The notes: generated from the letters alone by a model not told the origin. DNA of 64,000 bases from Phanerodontia chrysosporium (GCA_001910725.1 MJGA01000013.1:124001-188000), one strand, 5' to 3'. Numbered from the stretch's first letter, positions 10,139 to 22,828 are shown. Numbers and translations: made by a program.

Positions 10139-12230
10139 TCAAATGGACCTGACGATGCAGTCAACGACCGCGCACCGCTTTTCCTCCAGCACGACTCGTA
10201 TCGCCTTCGTGAGAACCTCCTCGAGCTGCCTTGGATCCGACACACGCGCGCCCCATGCACCGCCCGCGGCCGCCGCGATCTGCGAGTAGTCGGGCATGTC
10301 AGGACCAAAACCGACTGACAAACGGGAGCCAGCAGCCCTGCTGCCGAGGCCCTGGGGGTAGATGCCCAGCATAGAGTTTTTGGGCGACTAGACAGGGGCA
10401 GGTGAGTTGGGCGGAGTTTCCACAGAGAGAAGACGGGGGAACTGACCGCCCAGCCTCCGTTGTTCAGGATGACCGTCAGATAGGGCTAGAGGCGCGACTC
10501 AGATCCTGGTCGTACGCGAGGCAGGGCTGAGCGGACATACCGTGCCGTAGCGTCTTGCCATCCAGTACGCCGTGCTCGGGACGCCAAAGAGGAACGTCCC
10601 GTCTCCGACGATGGCGACCGTCAGGTCGTATTTCCCCCGACCACCCAGACCGGTGCCCACGGCCGCGCCGAGCGCCCAGCCGAGGCTCGACCCCCCGGAC
10701 GCAATCATGCTCCCGGGCACGCTTGGGCGGATATGGTCAAAGACCGCGGGGTAGTTGCTGATGCCCTCGTTGAGCCACAGGGTGCGCTCGCCGCGACTAG
10801 GCGTCAGCGCCACGACCGCGTTGCGGAGCGCGGCGAGCACGAAGGGCGACTCGGCGACGGCGGGGTCCCGCAGTGTAGACTCTGTGCGCACGACTGTCGC
10901 CAGAAGCTTGTCGTGCCGCGCCCGAAGAGCCTCTGAGCGTGCGCTGACCGCGGCCTTGTCGACGCTTGCGGATGCACCAGTGACAGTGTCGAGCAGCTGC
11001 CGGAGAGCCAGCGCTGGGTCTGCGCGACAGATAATGTCGGCGTCGACGTGCGACCAGCCGTACGTCTGCTTGAGCGGGTCGGGGTCGATGACGAAGACGC
11101 GCGCACCGGGGCGTGGCGCGTTGCCCTGCGTGTCGATCCAGGGCACGTCCGCGTCGAGAATCAGTATCACGTCCGCCTCGTCGAGCAGCGGGTTCTTGCC
11201 TCCAAATGATATTCCCAAGAAATGCGGGTGATTGTACGGCACGGAGACCGCGGACGATCCCACCATGAAGAGGGCGACGCCGAGCATGTCTGAGAGCTTG
11301 GTGAGGGGCTCGATGGTCTTGGTGTCCCGTCCGGAGTGGCCCGCGAGGATGAGGGGGAATTTCGCGGACAACAGGGCGTCAGTAATAGCAGCGACGGCTG
11401 CACCACATTCATTAGCAAATATCCTCTTGGATACCACAATCCTTCTCACCATCACTAGACAGCGCGGTGTGGTTAATCGCAGGCCATTTTGTGACGTCGA
11501 CCGCGTTGGTCGTTAGCGAAGGGTCGAGCTCCTCCTCGAGGATCTCCCTGCGTGCTGAAACGTACACAGGGCCCTTTGGCTCGCTCGTCGCGCTGTTACC
11601 CCGCGTCAGCACAGACACAAGCTTCGGGAAAGGGGATCGTTCACAATTGGAGAGCCCGCAGGAGCGTCTTGGAGACGTTTTTCCCGCTCATGATCTGCGC
11701 CGTGTGCCGCATGTACTGCCGCACAATGCCAGCCTGGTCGGGGACGTCTGCTGGCCCGTCAGCTGCGCCCGCCAAGGGCACCCAGGCAGGGAAACGCACC
11801 CTGGGGCCACATCGGCCACTCGTTCTTCGAGCCCTTGAGCTCGCCCTGTGCCGAGAACGGCGCCATTCCCGCGAAGATGAGCACGGGCGTCCGGCCCCTG
11901 TCGACGTTGTGTACTGCACCCGCCAGAGCCTGGGGCACCGGTGTCAGTTCGTCACAGCACAACGCCTCAGAAACGCACCTGGGTGCCGCAGTCGACGTGG
12001 ACGATGACGAGCGCAGGCGTGCCCGTCACCTGCGCAAAGCCCTGCGCGGCGCTGAGCGCGACCATCTCGTTCGGCGACGTGACGATCTGGAGGGCGGTGT
12101 CGCCCTCCTCGACGCGCTGCCGCTCGAGCTCCTCGAGGATCGCAGGGTGGTCGTTGCCCCAGTTGACGAAGGCGTGGGTGACCCCCGCCTTCCGAAGCGT
12201 GTTCAAGAACACGGAGGCAGTAGTGATCAT
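10139..12230 (-). CDS. Thiamine-diphosphate-dependent enzyme (acetolactate synthase / benzoylformate decarboxylase superfamily)
   Basis: Seven exons: 11979-12230, 11800-11929, 11645-11747, 11450-11592, 10541-11397, 10447-10485, 10139-10387 (590 aa), introns 49-59 bp. The N-terminal domain carries the catalytic glutamate (SPNEMVALSAAQG, Glu55). The middle domain has GHSGRD and the family-type LDADVPW. The C-terminal domain has the ThDP/Mg motif starting VGDGTFLFGVPS and ending with the NNGGW in the 39-bp exon 6. It lacks a mitochondrial presequence and differs from biosynthetic acetolactate synthase (ILV2), so it is probably a catabolic or secondary-metabolism 2-keto-acid carboligase or decarboxylase; the substrate is unknown. 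It lies just downstream of the GH12 gene on the same strand. Confidence 0.85.
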
Positions 12231-12491
12231 TCTTAGGCTGTCGTCGCCCTCGTAATAATATACGTCGGAGGCTGTTGCGTTGTGGGTGTAGAGCGAAGGT
12301 TGGGCGGCTGTCGCAGCAGATCCCGCTATATGAGCACGCTCCGTCGACGCTGTCCCTGCCTATTTCCGGACGAAGGTGTAATCATTTGATATACGCAGGA
12401 GTGCCGCCGGACCGTAAATACATCATCAGCGGGGGCCGGAGAGCCCGGATACATAGTTCCGCTACGCGATTCTCCCCCGAAGCCTCCGCCC

Positions 12492-13614
12492 TCAAACGTT
12501 GACTGCGACTGCGAAACTCTCTGTCAGCAGGCTTGCAGAGCCGACGAATGGTTCGGTGCCGACTTGAATAGCTTGGAGGTACTGCGTAGGATTGTGTATT
12601 CAGAGCGTGTAACCGCGAGATTCAATTGAGAAACACAAACCTGGGTCGAGGCCACGCCCTGGCTCTGGATGAGATACTCTGGTGAATTGCATGTGAGCCG
12701 ATGACAGCTTCCAGTGCAAGGCTGTAACTCACGGAAGAACTCGTTAAGGTCCGCGCTGAAGTTCCTCACTTCGCCGGAGGAGATGACGAACGAGAAGACC
12801 TGCCAGTTTGAGTTCGGGCCGCTCCAGAGGTTCCAGGTGTGTCCAGCGATGTTGAGGCCGCTGAGAATCTGGTGGCCGACAGGCTGGATACTGGATTGAC
12901 AGTGAGCTGCGGCTCCGTGCGCACACAAGTACGACCTACCCGCCGAGGCCGGACAGCCAGATCATGCTGTCGAGTCCGGTTAGCTGCGTCTCACAGGCCG
13001 CTCAGGGAGCGGACTCACATCTCATAGGAAGAGGCAGACGTCGCTGGGTTGCCGGACTGGGCCTTGCCGAACCAGATGTCATAGGAGACGTCGGCGCGGA
13101 TGCCCTGAGATTCGGTAACGTAGGTCCAGTTCCACGCGGTCGGCGCGCTCGTGATGGTCCCGAGCTATTCAATCGCAAGTGGAGCTTGAGTCAAGTCGAC
13201 TTACTTGAGGCGATCCAGAAGGCCAGTCATACCTGCATGCCCTTCGCGGTGTTGTGCTCGAGGTTCGCGTCTGACCCGGCGATCAGTCACGAGCTCGCTA
13301 TAGGGAAGGAGTGCGACGCACAGCTCTTTACGGTGTTGGGATTGTTGGCCCATGTCCAGTTGGTCTGCCAAGTCACGGCGTTGCCATTTGTACTGATCAG
13401 AGTCGAGTTCTGCGAGCCAACTCCAGCGTCTGCGATACCAGTCAGCAAGCCGTACAGCGAACTCCAAACTTCACAACTCACATTCGCCCCAGAGGTTTTG
13501 ACAAAGCGTGTACGCTCCCGCAGGAATGCAGTCGTACTGTCCTGTGATAGTCTGTGCCGCTGACGCGAAGGTCAGGGCAATGGCGAACCCGACTGCGAGC
13601 AGAGCCTTGAACAT
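12492..13614 (-). CDS. Glycoside hydrolase family 12 endo-beta-1,4-glucanase, secreted
   Basis: Eight exons: 13482-13614, 13322-13429, 13233-13270, 13019-13164, 12940-12966, 12733-12890, 12641-12678, 12492-12581 (245 aa). Introns are 49-68 bp. The protein starts with a signal peptide (MFKALLAVGFAIALTFASA), then shows GH12 landmarks in order: WTWAN and VKSYANLEHNTAKGMQ, the nucleophile Glu141 in YEIMIWLSGLGG, HTWNLWSGPN, and the acid/base Glu226 in VGTEPF near the C terminus. GH12 enzymes cut cellulose, xyloglucan or mixed glucan outside the cell. Length is normal. It is a complete plausible gene even though two exons are only 27 and 38 bp. Confidence 0.93.
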
Positions 13615-14545
13615 ATCGAAGGAGCGTTTTGTGGTTCAAGGACTCCAGAAGGTCAGTCCGTCAATCTTATATGCGTCCACATGGTTGCGAATAAGGAGAA
13701 AAAGCAGCTTCAACCTCGGACGCGCACGGCAAAATTCAAGATGTAGTTGACACCGGAGACCTGAGCTGAGGCTTCTCATGTTGATGAAGTCTCCTTGCGG
13801 TCGAGCCTATGTCAGCATGCGGGGCCCAGGTGTCGATTCGTTCACCGAACGCAGCAGCATGTCTGCGCTCGAGGGCCCAGTGAGGTACGGGTGATGATCG
13901 ATGATCCATGAATACGCTCGCAGCCCGACGTACGCCCGAAAGAATGGCCATTCGCCATCGGTGTTGCCGAATAGCCAATGTGCGATGATCGCAAGGTGAC
14001 AATGAAACCGTAGTGGTCTGACCAGATGATCCGTCATGGGAGACAGGTGCGCAGACGGTGCTGGAGTGCGTGGTCAATGGCAGAATGTAGCCCACCAGAA
14101 TAATTAATTGGCGGACTGGAGAACTTCGGAGTCCATGGGCGTGTTCACGGATTCCAACCAGCAAGAGAAGGTTCGGCAAGTAGTCACGGCCTGCAACAGA
14201 TATGTTTCAATGGCCATGGTAGCATAAGGGCGAAGAAGGAACGTTCGCCACCTGTCTCGGGACAGGCAGACAAAGTCGACCAAGGCAAGAATGTCAGCGA
14301 CGTATTCACGATGAGTTTGTTGGAACTAGGGGACATATGTCGAGATTGCAGAGATCGCTATGTCGAGGACAGAGGTGGTCGAGGACAAGGAGGCGTCGGC
14401 TGTTGCCGAAGTATTGAGACCTCTCCTCGGACGGCGCGATATCTCCTCTGTTTCCCTTCCAGCTCAATCTTTACGGCCCTTCGTCTCTCCTGCAATCTTG
14501 CACACCTACAGACAACAGTTTTGAAGATTTTGCACAGCCTACAAC
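13615..14545. other. Intergenic region between GH12 and UBC1
   Basis: A divergent spacer. Minus-strand frames at 13736-14179 and 13807-14037 are open but show no family signature or splice-consistent partner. It contains the promoters of both flanking genes. Confidence 0.4.
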
Positions 14546-15360
14546 ATGGACGCTCGCCTTCGTCGCGTAAACAAGGAGATTGCTGGTGAGCAGTGTGGCA
14601 AACATCCTCGCATTCGTCCATTCATCGCCGTGCAGATTGCAAAAATGACAAGGCCTCCAAGGTCTCCATCGAGCTGGTAGACAACTCGCCTTACCATCTC
14701 ATTGGATCATTCGATGGTCCCGAGGGCACCCCCTACGAGGGCGGACACTACAAAGTCGTACGTCCCACAGTTCTACCCTACGATCGCACGACTATCTAAT
14801 TCCACCATGCCTGACATTGTCTAGGACATCGTCATCCCAGAATCGTATCCATTCCAGCCCGTGAAGATGAAGTTCATCACAAAGGTCTACCACCCAAACG
14901 TCTCGTCGCAATCTGGCGCCATCTGCCTCGACATCCTCAAGGACGCCTGGTCACCCGTGTTGACGCTCAAGTCAACCCTCATATCTCTGCAATCGCTGCT
15001 CTGCTCTCCTGAGCCAAATGACCCCCAGGACGCCGAGGTTGCGAAGCACTACATGACGAGCCGGAGCAGTTTCGAGGAGACCGCGCGGTACTGGGCGATC
15101 ACGTATGCCGGCGCACCAAGAAAGACGGGCCCGAGGGATGTCGATGATGAGGTCGCGATGGCAGGGCTCGAGAAGGCCCATGTAGACAAGTTCGAGGCGC
15201 TGGGCTTCGAGCGAAGCAAAGTCGTGCGTGTCCTAAACCTCTCATGGCCGCGTCCTGCTCACCTGTTTACCAGATCGATGTCCTCCGGCGACTGAACTAC
15301 CGGGGAGCCAATGTACCGAAGATCAATGACGACAGAATAGTAGAAGAGTTGCTCAAGTGA
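14546..15360 (+). CDS. UBC1: Ubiquitin-conjugating enzyme E2 of the Ubc1/UBE2K type
   Basis: Four exons: 14546-14585, 14636-14757, 14825-15223, 15274-15360 (215 aa). The UBC fold has the HPN motif (YHPNVSSQSGAICLDIL) with catalytic Cys88, the same position as in yeast Ubc1, which is also 215 aa. A C-terminal UBA domain follows (VDKFEALGFERSKVIDVLRR) and binds ubiquitin, as expected for the class that extends Lys48 chains. Start MDARLRRVNKEIAD is the usual E2 helix 1. It acts in cytosol and nucleus with RING-type ligases; the nearby BTB and F-box genes are adaptor candidates for such ligases but no specific link is shown. Confidence 0.95.
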
Positions 15361-15594
15361 TACCCTCGTCTTCTGTTCAAGGACCTTCTCACCCTGTACC
15401 ACACCGCCTGTAGCCACTACCTGTTCAATCGAGCGACTTCTTCCCAGCACCACGAGGGTAGCATCCGCGCAATGAGCCTCAGGCCTTGGCTTTCGCTCGT
15501 GTACTCAGAAGCACTTATATGCCCAGTAAGCCGTATCGTCCTCTAATATACATAATGTTCTCTAGCAGCAGACCGTAATAGACACTGACTCAGA

Positions 15595-17099
15595 TCATGC
15601 AAGCGGTGCGAAGCCAACCTGCAGGTTGCCGACGTCGAATTCTGCGATGACAACAGGTCAACAAAGGTCTGAAGAGGCGCCAAATGGTATTCCTCACCGA
15701 TGTAGAGGTTGCGCATGAAGACATCGCCCAAGATCCAGAAGCCTGCGAATCACGATGTGTATAACAGGTCCGCCATTGCAAAGCGACTGCTTACCTTCGT
15801 CGGCACCCATGATGCCACTGACACACGCATTTGTGCCTGCCTCGAGGAGACCGAAGTTCAGGGTATCCGGAGAGAGGTTGAAGGTCTTGCCCGCGACGCT
15901 GAAGCCGACGTTGCTCGGCACGGCGTTACACGGGATGACGAAGAAGCCCGGGCCAAGCACGCTCGAGGCGTCCTGCGCGCCGGGGATGGCCGCGTGGATG
16001 GCCCGCGCCGACGTGGTGTCGACGATGAGCAGGGTCGTGCCGGAGTCGACGATGGCATCCTGGGGGCCCGACACGATGGTGCGCGAGCCGACGGTCGCAG
16101 AGGCGACCTCGATTTCCCAGAACGCGGGCGGGTTCCGGATGCTGACGGGCGTGAAGGCCAGCGAGCCGCGGATCGCGCTCGTGTCGCGACCGCCAACGAC
16201 CAACTCGCCTCCGCCGTCGACGAGCGCCATGCCGAAGATAGGCAAGGCGGTCTGGCTCTGGTTGACGAGCGTCACGAAGACGGACTGCTGGTCGACCGCC
16301 GAGAGCGACCTGAATGCCAATCCCATGAGGCCGTCCGGCGGGAACTCGTTCACGTTGAAGCCCGACGAGTAGCGCGTCGCGGCGACGACCGGCGCGCCCC
16401 TCGCGGTGAGCCCCGCGAGCTGCACGGTGTCCGCGAAGAGCTCGCCCGAGACCGCAGAGCCGTCCGCGAACGTGGTCGAGAAGGATTGCTTCTGGTCGAC
16501 GGCGGTGCTGCTCGCGCCCGTGTTGAACGTCCGGTGGCCCTGGCAATTTGCCACGCAGTTCGGGCCCGGGAGGAAGAAGTCCGTCGAGCCGGTGTCGAAG
16601 TCCACTGCAGAGGTGCGTCAGCTGCTTGCGCAGGCGTGCAAACGTACTGAGGCCCACCGGTGAAGCCCCTCAGGGGTGTGCCGACGTTGACGGGGCCCTG
16701 CCACAGTACCTCCTCCAAGTCGTCGCTCAGCCCGATGGCGCCTGCACCAGCACGCTTCACAGGGCTGCGCTCGACCGGGCTACGCTTTGTTGGGGCGGGA
16801 CCAGACCCGATATCGTTCGGGTGCGTCTTGCCTGTGTTCTTCTTGAAGGCAGCGAAGCCGGCAGCGATTTTCCTGATGCCATGGTGTTTAGCTGCAATAC
16901 ACGGTGCACCAAATGCCTCAGCTGCTTACGCCTGAACATCCTGGGCGTGTGCCAGAAGCGCTTGCGAGTCCACGACACCGTTGGCATCCTGGAACGTGCG
17001 CCTGTGCATCGGCAACTTGGCGATGGGCTTTGGCGCAGGCGAGGCCACGGCCAGGAGGGGCACGAGCGCAAGGAGGGCGGTGGTGAGCTTGATCTGCAT
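15595..17099 (-). CDS. Pepsin-like aspartic protease (family A1), tandem copy 1
   Basis: Five exons: 16930-17099, 16658-16872, 15795-16604, 15698-15742, 15595-15641 (428 aa). A signal peptide (MQIKLTTALLALVPLLAVAS) and a basic propeptide of ~100 residues precede the mature enzyme. Catalytic motifs are DTGSTDF (Asp132) and IVDSGTTLL (about Asp315); the C terminus has FWILGDVFMRN. The sequence resembles polyporopepsin, secreted milk-clotting enzymes of polypores. Exon 3 is 810 bp and exon 4 is 45 bp, as in copies 2 and 4. This copy ends in FAPLA, lacking the hydrophobic VVLK tail of copies 2 and 3. It is convergent with UBC1. Confidence 0.93.
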
Positions 17100-17160
17100 G
17101 CTGGCTCGACGGTCGGTGGATGCAAGCTCGCTGTGTCTTCTGCCGTACGACGCTGCACGA

Positions 17161-17168
17161 TATTTATG
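17161..17168 (-). promoter_or_regulatory. TATA box of protease copy 1
   Basis: CATAAATA on the minus strand, 62-69 bp upstream of the ATG. The same octamer precedes copies 2 and 3 at similar spacing. The further upstream stretch to 18712 shows no gene. Confidence 0.65.
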
Positions 17169-18712
17169 CCTTCGCCGCCGCGCGACCCGGTGCAGCGGAA
17201 TCGCAGCGCGACTGGACGCGCCTCGTCCGCGCCCGCGTCGATGAGAACGACGCACACCGCGCACTGGGCACGGCCCGCAGTGCTGGCTCTGTGTTCCTGC
17301 GCCCACCGGGGCCTGCGTGCGCGGCATCGGCTCCGGAGAGGCTTATCTTGCCTTCTGTCCTGCATGCCCAGATATCCTGCTGCACGGCCCCCCTGGTGTG
17401 CGCCCGCAGCGGCCCATACGAGACGCGGGTGTACTCACGCTGGCCGAGGCTGCAGGGAGGCGACGGGTGCGCGCCTGCCCAAGGTGGCTAAAGCACGCAG
17501 GGTCCCCGCGCGACCGAACGCGCTCGATCCGCAACCTTGGTTGCGGGCCCGCCGTGCAGCATGTGCTGGTGGGAGCATAAATCCTGCGATTTTCCTGACT
17601 TCACGAGACGGGATACGGGACGCGCGCATCCCGGTACGCTTCGCGTGATGTTAAATGTGAATACGATAACGGAACTGTGGCAAGCTACCCACATCGGCGT
17701 AACAAGCAGGGAGTCATTGTCTTGGAGAGCCGTCTTGCCTTGGGACGCCACATGGGCGTCGTCAGGGACCGTACCAGTTTCTGAGGGAGTCGCCGTCGTA
17801 TGTCTCAGGCTCGTGTGCGCTCGAGGCCGAAACTGTTACGGTGTTGTGCTGAGCTTCAAATCGCAATCTAAGGTCAGTGTGAAAGGGATCTGTAAGCGTA
17901 GCCCGCCCACCCTGATTATTCTGACTAGGCCTTCAACTGGAGTAGAGTCCAAATCCGATAGCGACGGCTAGCATGACCCTTCCTTCGGTTCTAAAGTCTA
18001 CGACTATGTAACGGAGATTAGACATGTCAAGCATCATATATGATGGCAGCTGGTCGACCAACCCCGCGGGCGTACCCACGCACTACGCCTGAGAGACGGC
18101 GAGCTCGGTCCGAAGACTTTCGACCGCCGAAGTATGCATCGCGACACGGCGTGGACGTCGCTTTGTGACGGGGGATGCGGGAGAGGGTTGGAGGAGAGGT
18201 CGACGTGCACGACGGCTGTCAACTATATATTGTGGCTTTGCATTGAAACTCTGAAAACAGACTTTTGACTTGCAATTGAGGCCGCTTTATTGAACAAGTC
18301 TAGAGTGGCTGATTCGCAGGTCATGCACGATCTGCAGCATATCGCTTCGTTGCTCTGGTGGACAGATGCCGGGTCACGCTCAGACTGAATGGCTGTTGTT
18401 AGGCTGGTTTGCTTTACCACATACTTCACTGAACTTACCCAATTCAAATGAATAACACACCAAGTGAATACCCATAAGTGCCAGTTGTTACTCACATCCT
18501 GATCAATTCTTACTAGCTTTCGCACGACGAACCTGAACGTAAGCATCCAGAGTCACTTTTTTCTCACGGTAACATTACTACCCACTCCACTCTACATAAA
18601 CAGACAGGCCTCATGCGGCTGGTTCTCACGTGGTAAGAATGGTATATGTTCTACATTCTTTGTATGACTTTTGCCTTCTAATCTGCAGAGTAGTACAGAG
18701 TTACACCCTTGT
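17169..18712. other. Intergenic region between protease copies 1 and 2
   Basis: About 1.5 kb containing the upstream region of copy 1. Open frames here are antisense or unsupported. No repeat or RNA gene seen. Confidence 0.4.
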
Positions 18713-20220
18713 TTACTTGAGGACGACAGGAGCAAAGCCAACACGCAGATTACCAAAATCGAATTCTGCCGAATTAACCAATGAGTCAGTGCTTCGGAAA
18801 AACATGCTCAAGATCTCTCACCGGTGTAGAGGTTGCGCAGGAACACGTCTCCCAGGATCCAGAAGCCTATAGAAAAACGTGAGACATTGCTCTCTCACAT
18901 GAGTCGGGACGGCACCATGCTCACCTTCGTTGGCACCCACAATACCGCTCACGCACTGGTTCGATCCCGCGGAGACCTCGCCGAAGTTGAGTGTATCCGG
19001 TGAGAGCGTGAATGATGTGCCAGCGATGGTGAACGCGACGTTGCTCGGGATCTCATTGCAAGGGATAGTAAAGAAGCCTTGCCCGAGGGTGCGTGCGGCG
19101 TTCCTCGCCCCGGGGATGGCGTTGTGGATCGCGGTAGCGCTGTTCGGATCGACGATGAGCAGAGTCGTGCCGGTGTCGACGATGGAATCCTGGGCGCGCG
19201 TAACGACGCGGCGGGTGCCGACGCTGACGCTGCTGGTATCAATCTCCCAGAAAGCCGGAGGGTTCGTCACGATGAGGGGCGCGAAGGTGAGACTGCCTGT
19301 GAAGGCGGTCGTGTCCGTGCCACCAAGGAAAAGCTCGCCACCGTCGTCAAGCAGGGTGAAGCCGAACACCGACGACGTCGGCTTGCCCTCCGAGACAAGC
19401 GTTTGGAAGACCGGTGGGCTGCCCGTCTGCGCAATGGACTCGAAGGCCATGCCGAGCAGACCGTCAGGCGGGAACTCGTCAATCTCGAAACCGGTGGAGT
19501 ACTGCGTCGCGGCAACAACGGCCTGTCCCGTCGCGACGAGGCCTCCTAGACTGACAGTGTCTTTGAAGACCTCGCCTTGGACTGTGGAGCCGTCCGCGAA
19601 CTCAGTCGTGAACGTCTTGCGCTGATCAACTGCCGTGCTACTTGAGCCTGTCTGGAACGTCTTATGTCCTTCACAGTTAACTGCGCAGTTCGGTCCAGGC
19701 AGGAAGAAGTCGCTCGAGCCGGTATCAAAGTCGACTATCAAGCATATGAGCTCCACCACCGAGTCTTTATTTATCGTCAGGCTCACCAGTGAATGCGCTC
19801 AAGGGCGTTCCAACGGACACTCCGCCTTGCCAGAGGTCACCCTCGAGGTCGTCTGTGAGTGGTACGCTACCCGTGGCGCGTTTCTCGGCCTTTGCGCTCC
19901 GCTTCAGGGGCGGTTCCCGGACGCCAGCATCGTTCGGGTGAGTCTTGCCGGTGTTGGCTTTGAACGCATCAAAGCCGCGTCCGATCTTCCTGTAAAATGC
20001 AAAGTGTTAGCGTGTCGTTCCCTGGTCGTACATTACGCACTCACGTCTTGACCTCGGCAATGTGCAGCTTCAGTGCATCGATGTCTGCAAGCCCGTCCTC
20101 TGTCTTGAAGGAGCGCTTGCGAGCGAATGGCACCTTCGTCACCGACGATGCAGGAGTAGGAGATGCAGCAGCCAGAAGAGGCACGAGCGCGAGGAGAGCG
20201 ATGGAAAGCTTGATCTGCAT
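18713..20220 (-). CDS. Pepsin-like aspartic protease (family A1), tandem copy 2
   Basis: Five exons: 20045-20220, 19787-19989, 18925-19734, 18822-18866, 18713-18765 (428 aa). Signal peptide MQIKLSIALLALVPLLAAAS, propeptide with basic pairs, catalytic motifs DTGSSDF (Asp130) and IVDTGTTLLIVD, C-terminal FWILGDVFLRNLYTG across the 45-bp exon, and an ending VGFAPVVLK. Very close to copy 3 by eye (long identical runs such as GGLVATGQAVVAA). Secreted acid endoprotease; like other A1 zymogens it should self-activate at low pH by losing the propeptide. Confidence 0.94.
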
Positions 20221-20267
20221 GTCGAGACTGGGCAGCTGGCTGCTTCACCTGTCGAAATTGCCGGTGC

Positions 20268-20275
20268 TATTTATG
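20268..20275 (-). promoter_or_regulatory. TATA box of protease copy 2
   Basis: CATAAATA on the minus strand, 48-55 bp upstream of the ATG. Confidence 0.65.
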
Positions 20276-21335
20276 CTAAGTGGCGGGAAGCGGGACTGCA
20301 TCCTCAGATGTGGTACGCTTGGATAGATCGCATGTAACTGCAGAGCATGCTGTGCGTCGGTGAGAATGGCGGGCACGCACGAGCGGGACGTAGCCCGCCA
20401 CGGTGGGCTTGTGTTCCCGCGCCCGCTCTAAGTGTATGCTGGAAGTGCTTGCTGCGTAATGCTATCTCTGTTGACGCCATTCCTTCATCCTTACATGACT
20501 CGAGGGCACCCACGGTACTCATGTCTGCGAATAAAAATAGGTTTATGTCCACAGAGAACGGTCGAGACGCACATGCCACCTACGTGACTGAATACTAGAA
20601 GATCCCCATGCACGTTTGCGAACGCATTGCTCGGCATGTGGAAGTGGGAGCACGATTCTACTGATGTCCTCGGCGAAGCGTCTCCCTGACAGCTTCGAAC
20701 AAGGTGAACTGAGAAGCTAAAAGACAGAAGAACGGTATCGCACCCACCATGACGTGACAACCCACGATTCCTGACCATTCCAGAGGCATCTCCGGAGCCA
20801 GGCATCACACTCGCCTGAACAACGGATTCATCGCCCTCCCTCACCGCAGGCTTGAGCACTTGCATTGCATGAAATGCCAGCCGCAGCCCTAGTGAAACCA
20901 GACTTGGCGTTGAGAGGGCCCTGGATGACGATGTCCACTGTTTCCCACACTCGCTCGATGGAAAAGAGCGATACCCTTTGAATCACATCTGCAACACTAT
21001 GAGAATGAACTTCAATAAGCCAGCGCATCCCATTCACCACTCCCTATGATGTACCTTGAAGACGAGTAGTTTGGCGTACAGTCGCTGCTCCGACGTGGCT
21101 ACGATCAACCTCTGCAATGCTACTTCGGATTTTAAGTGTTACTGAGTAACAATCATTTACTGGGCGTGCTACAGACGGGTGCTTACTTGGTAAGCTTGTC
21201 TTTGTTACCTCTGTAAGATGCTAACGGCTGCTGTTTCTAACGTGGAATGTAATACTGGCGAGTCCCCTATATCTTTATTCATCGGATATGTTCCCCCTTG
21301 AATCCATGGGTATATTACAATACAGACAGTGCACA
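20276..21335. other. Intergenic region between protease copies 2 and 3
   Basis: About 1.1 kb. Minus frames at 20491-20865 and 20828-21040 are open but match nothing I recognise. Confidence 0.35.
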
Positions 21336-22828
21336 TTACTTCAGAACTACGGGCGCAAAGCCAACCCGTTCGCCACCGAAATCGAATTCTGGAACGATGA
21401 AGTATGAGCCCAGAACGGAGACAGCCTGGACACCAGGACCTACCGGTGTAGAGATTGCGCAGGAATACATCACCCAAAATCCAGAAGCCTGAGGCTCATT
21501 GTGAGTATCTGGAGCTTACAGCTTCGCGTCTCGTGCTTACCTTCGTTTGCACCCATGATACCGCTGACACACGAGTTCGAGCCTTCCTCGATAGGGCCGA
21601 AGTTGAGCGTGTCGGCAGAGAGTGTGAACTCCTTGCCTGCGATGGTGAACCCAACGTTGCTCGGGATCTCGTTGCACGGGATGGTGAAGAAGCCCTGGCC
21701 GATCGTGCGAGCCGCGCTTGCTGCGCCGGGGATCTGTCTGTGGATCGCCGTCGCGCTCGTCGGGTCGACGATCAAGAGAGTGGTGCCGGTGTCGACAATC
21801 GCATCCTGTGCCCGCGTGACGACGCGAGTGCTGCCGACCGACGCGCTGCTGACCGAGATTTCCCAGAAGGCTGGCGGGTTTGTCACAATGAGTGGGGCGA
21901 ACGTCAGGCTGCCGGTGAAGGCGGTCGTGTCCGTGCCGCCGAGGAACAGCTCGCCTCCATCGTCGAGAAGCGTGAAGCCAAAGACCGAGGAAGTCGTCTT
22001 GCCCTGCGAGACAAGCGTCTGGAACACCGGCGGGTCGCCCGTGTTGGCGATAGACTCGAAGGCCATTCCGAGAAGGCCGTCTGGGGGCGAGTTCGCAAGC
22101 GAGAAGCCGTCGGAGTACTGCGAGGCAGCGACAACGGCTTGTCCAGTGGCCACCAAACCGCCGAGGCTCACAGTGTCCTTGAATATCTCGCCAGAGACGG
22201 TCGAGCCATCGCCGAACTCAATGGAAAACGTCTTGTGCTGGTCAACGGCAGTGCTGCTCTGCCCTGTCTGGAAGATCTTGTGTCCCTGGCAGTTGGCACC
22301 CGTACATGCCGGGCCAGGCAGGAAGAAGTCGCTCGAACCGGTGTCGAAGTCGACTACGAAGGACATGAGCAAGGTAGGCGGGCGTAACCGCCACGCTGCA
22401 ACACACCAGTGAACGCGCTCAACGGCGTGCCAACAGAGACACCTCCCTGCCAAAGATCGCCATCGAGATCATCTGTAAGTGGGACTGTGCCAGTTGCGCG
22501 TTTCACGGGGCTGAGCTTAGCAGGCGGAGGGCGAACACCGTTGTCGTTGGGGTGAACCTTGCCCGTGTTGGCCTTGAAATTGTCAAAGCCGCGGCCGATC
22601 TTACTGGAGGACTATGTCAGTCTCGACTGTACGTTCTGAAACTGGAGATACCTACGTTTGCACCTCCACAACATGCGCCTTCAGCGCTTCGAGGTCGGCG
22701 ACGCCGTTCTCCTTCTGGAAACGCCTGCGTGCAACGGGTACCCGAGCGACAGGCGAAGCAGGAGTGGGCGATGCCACTGCAAGGAGTGGCACAAGCGCGA
22801 GGAGAGCGACGGAGAGCTTGATCTGCAT
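21336..22828 (-). CDS. Pepsin-like aspartic protease (family A1), tandem copy 3
   Basis: Five exons: 22656-22828, 22407-22603, 21541-22353, 21444-21488, 21336-21388 (426 aa). Signal peptide MQIKLSVALLALVPLLAVAS, DTGSSDF (Asp127), IVDTGTTLLIVD and FWILGDVFLRNLYTG. Exon 3 is 813 bp, one codon longer than in the other copies, because of an added residue near PGPACTGANCQGHK, next to the first active-site loop. Otherwise closest to copy 2. Confidence 0.94.

Noticed and set aside
13736..14179. 147-codon minus-strand frame near GH12
   Set aside because: No family features; probably promoter DNA.
15709..16650. 313-codon plus-strand open frame
   Set aside because: Antisense shadow of the main exon of protease copy 1; Arg/Asp-rich composition typical of a reverse frame in GC-rich coding DNA. 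The same holds for 21455-22387 and 18930-19625.
16548..17648. 366-codon plus-strand open frame
   Set aside because: Antisense to protease exons 1-2 and its promoter; Arg/Ala/Pro-rich with no motif.
20491..21040. Minus-strand frames between protease copies 2 and 3 as an extra gene
   Set aside because: No domain, no convincing start or splice sites.
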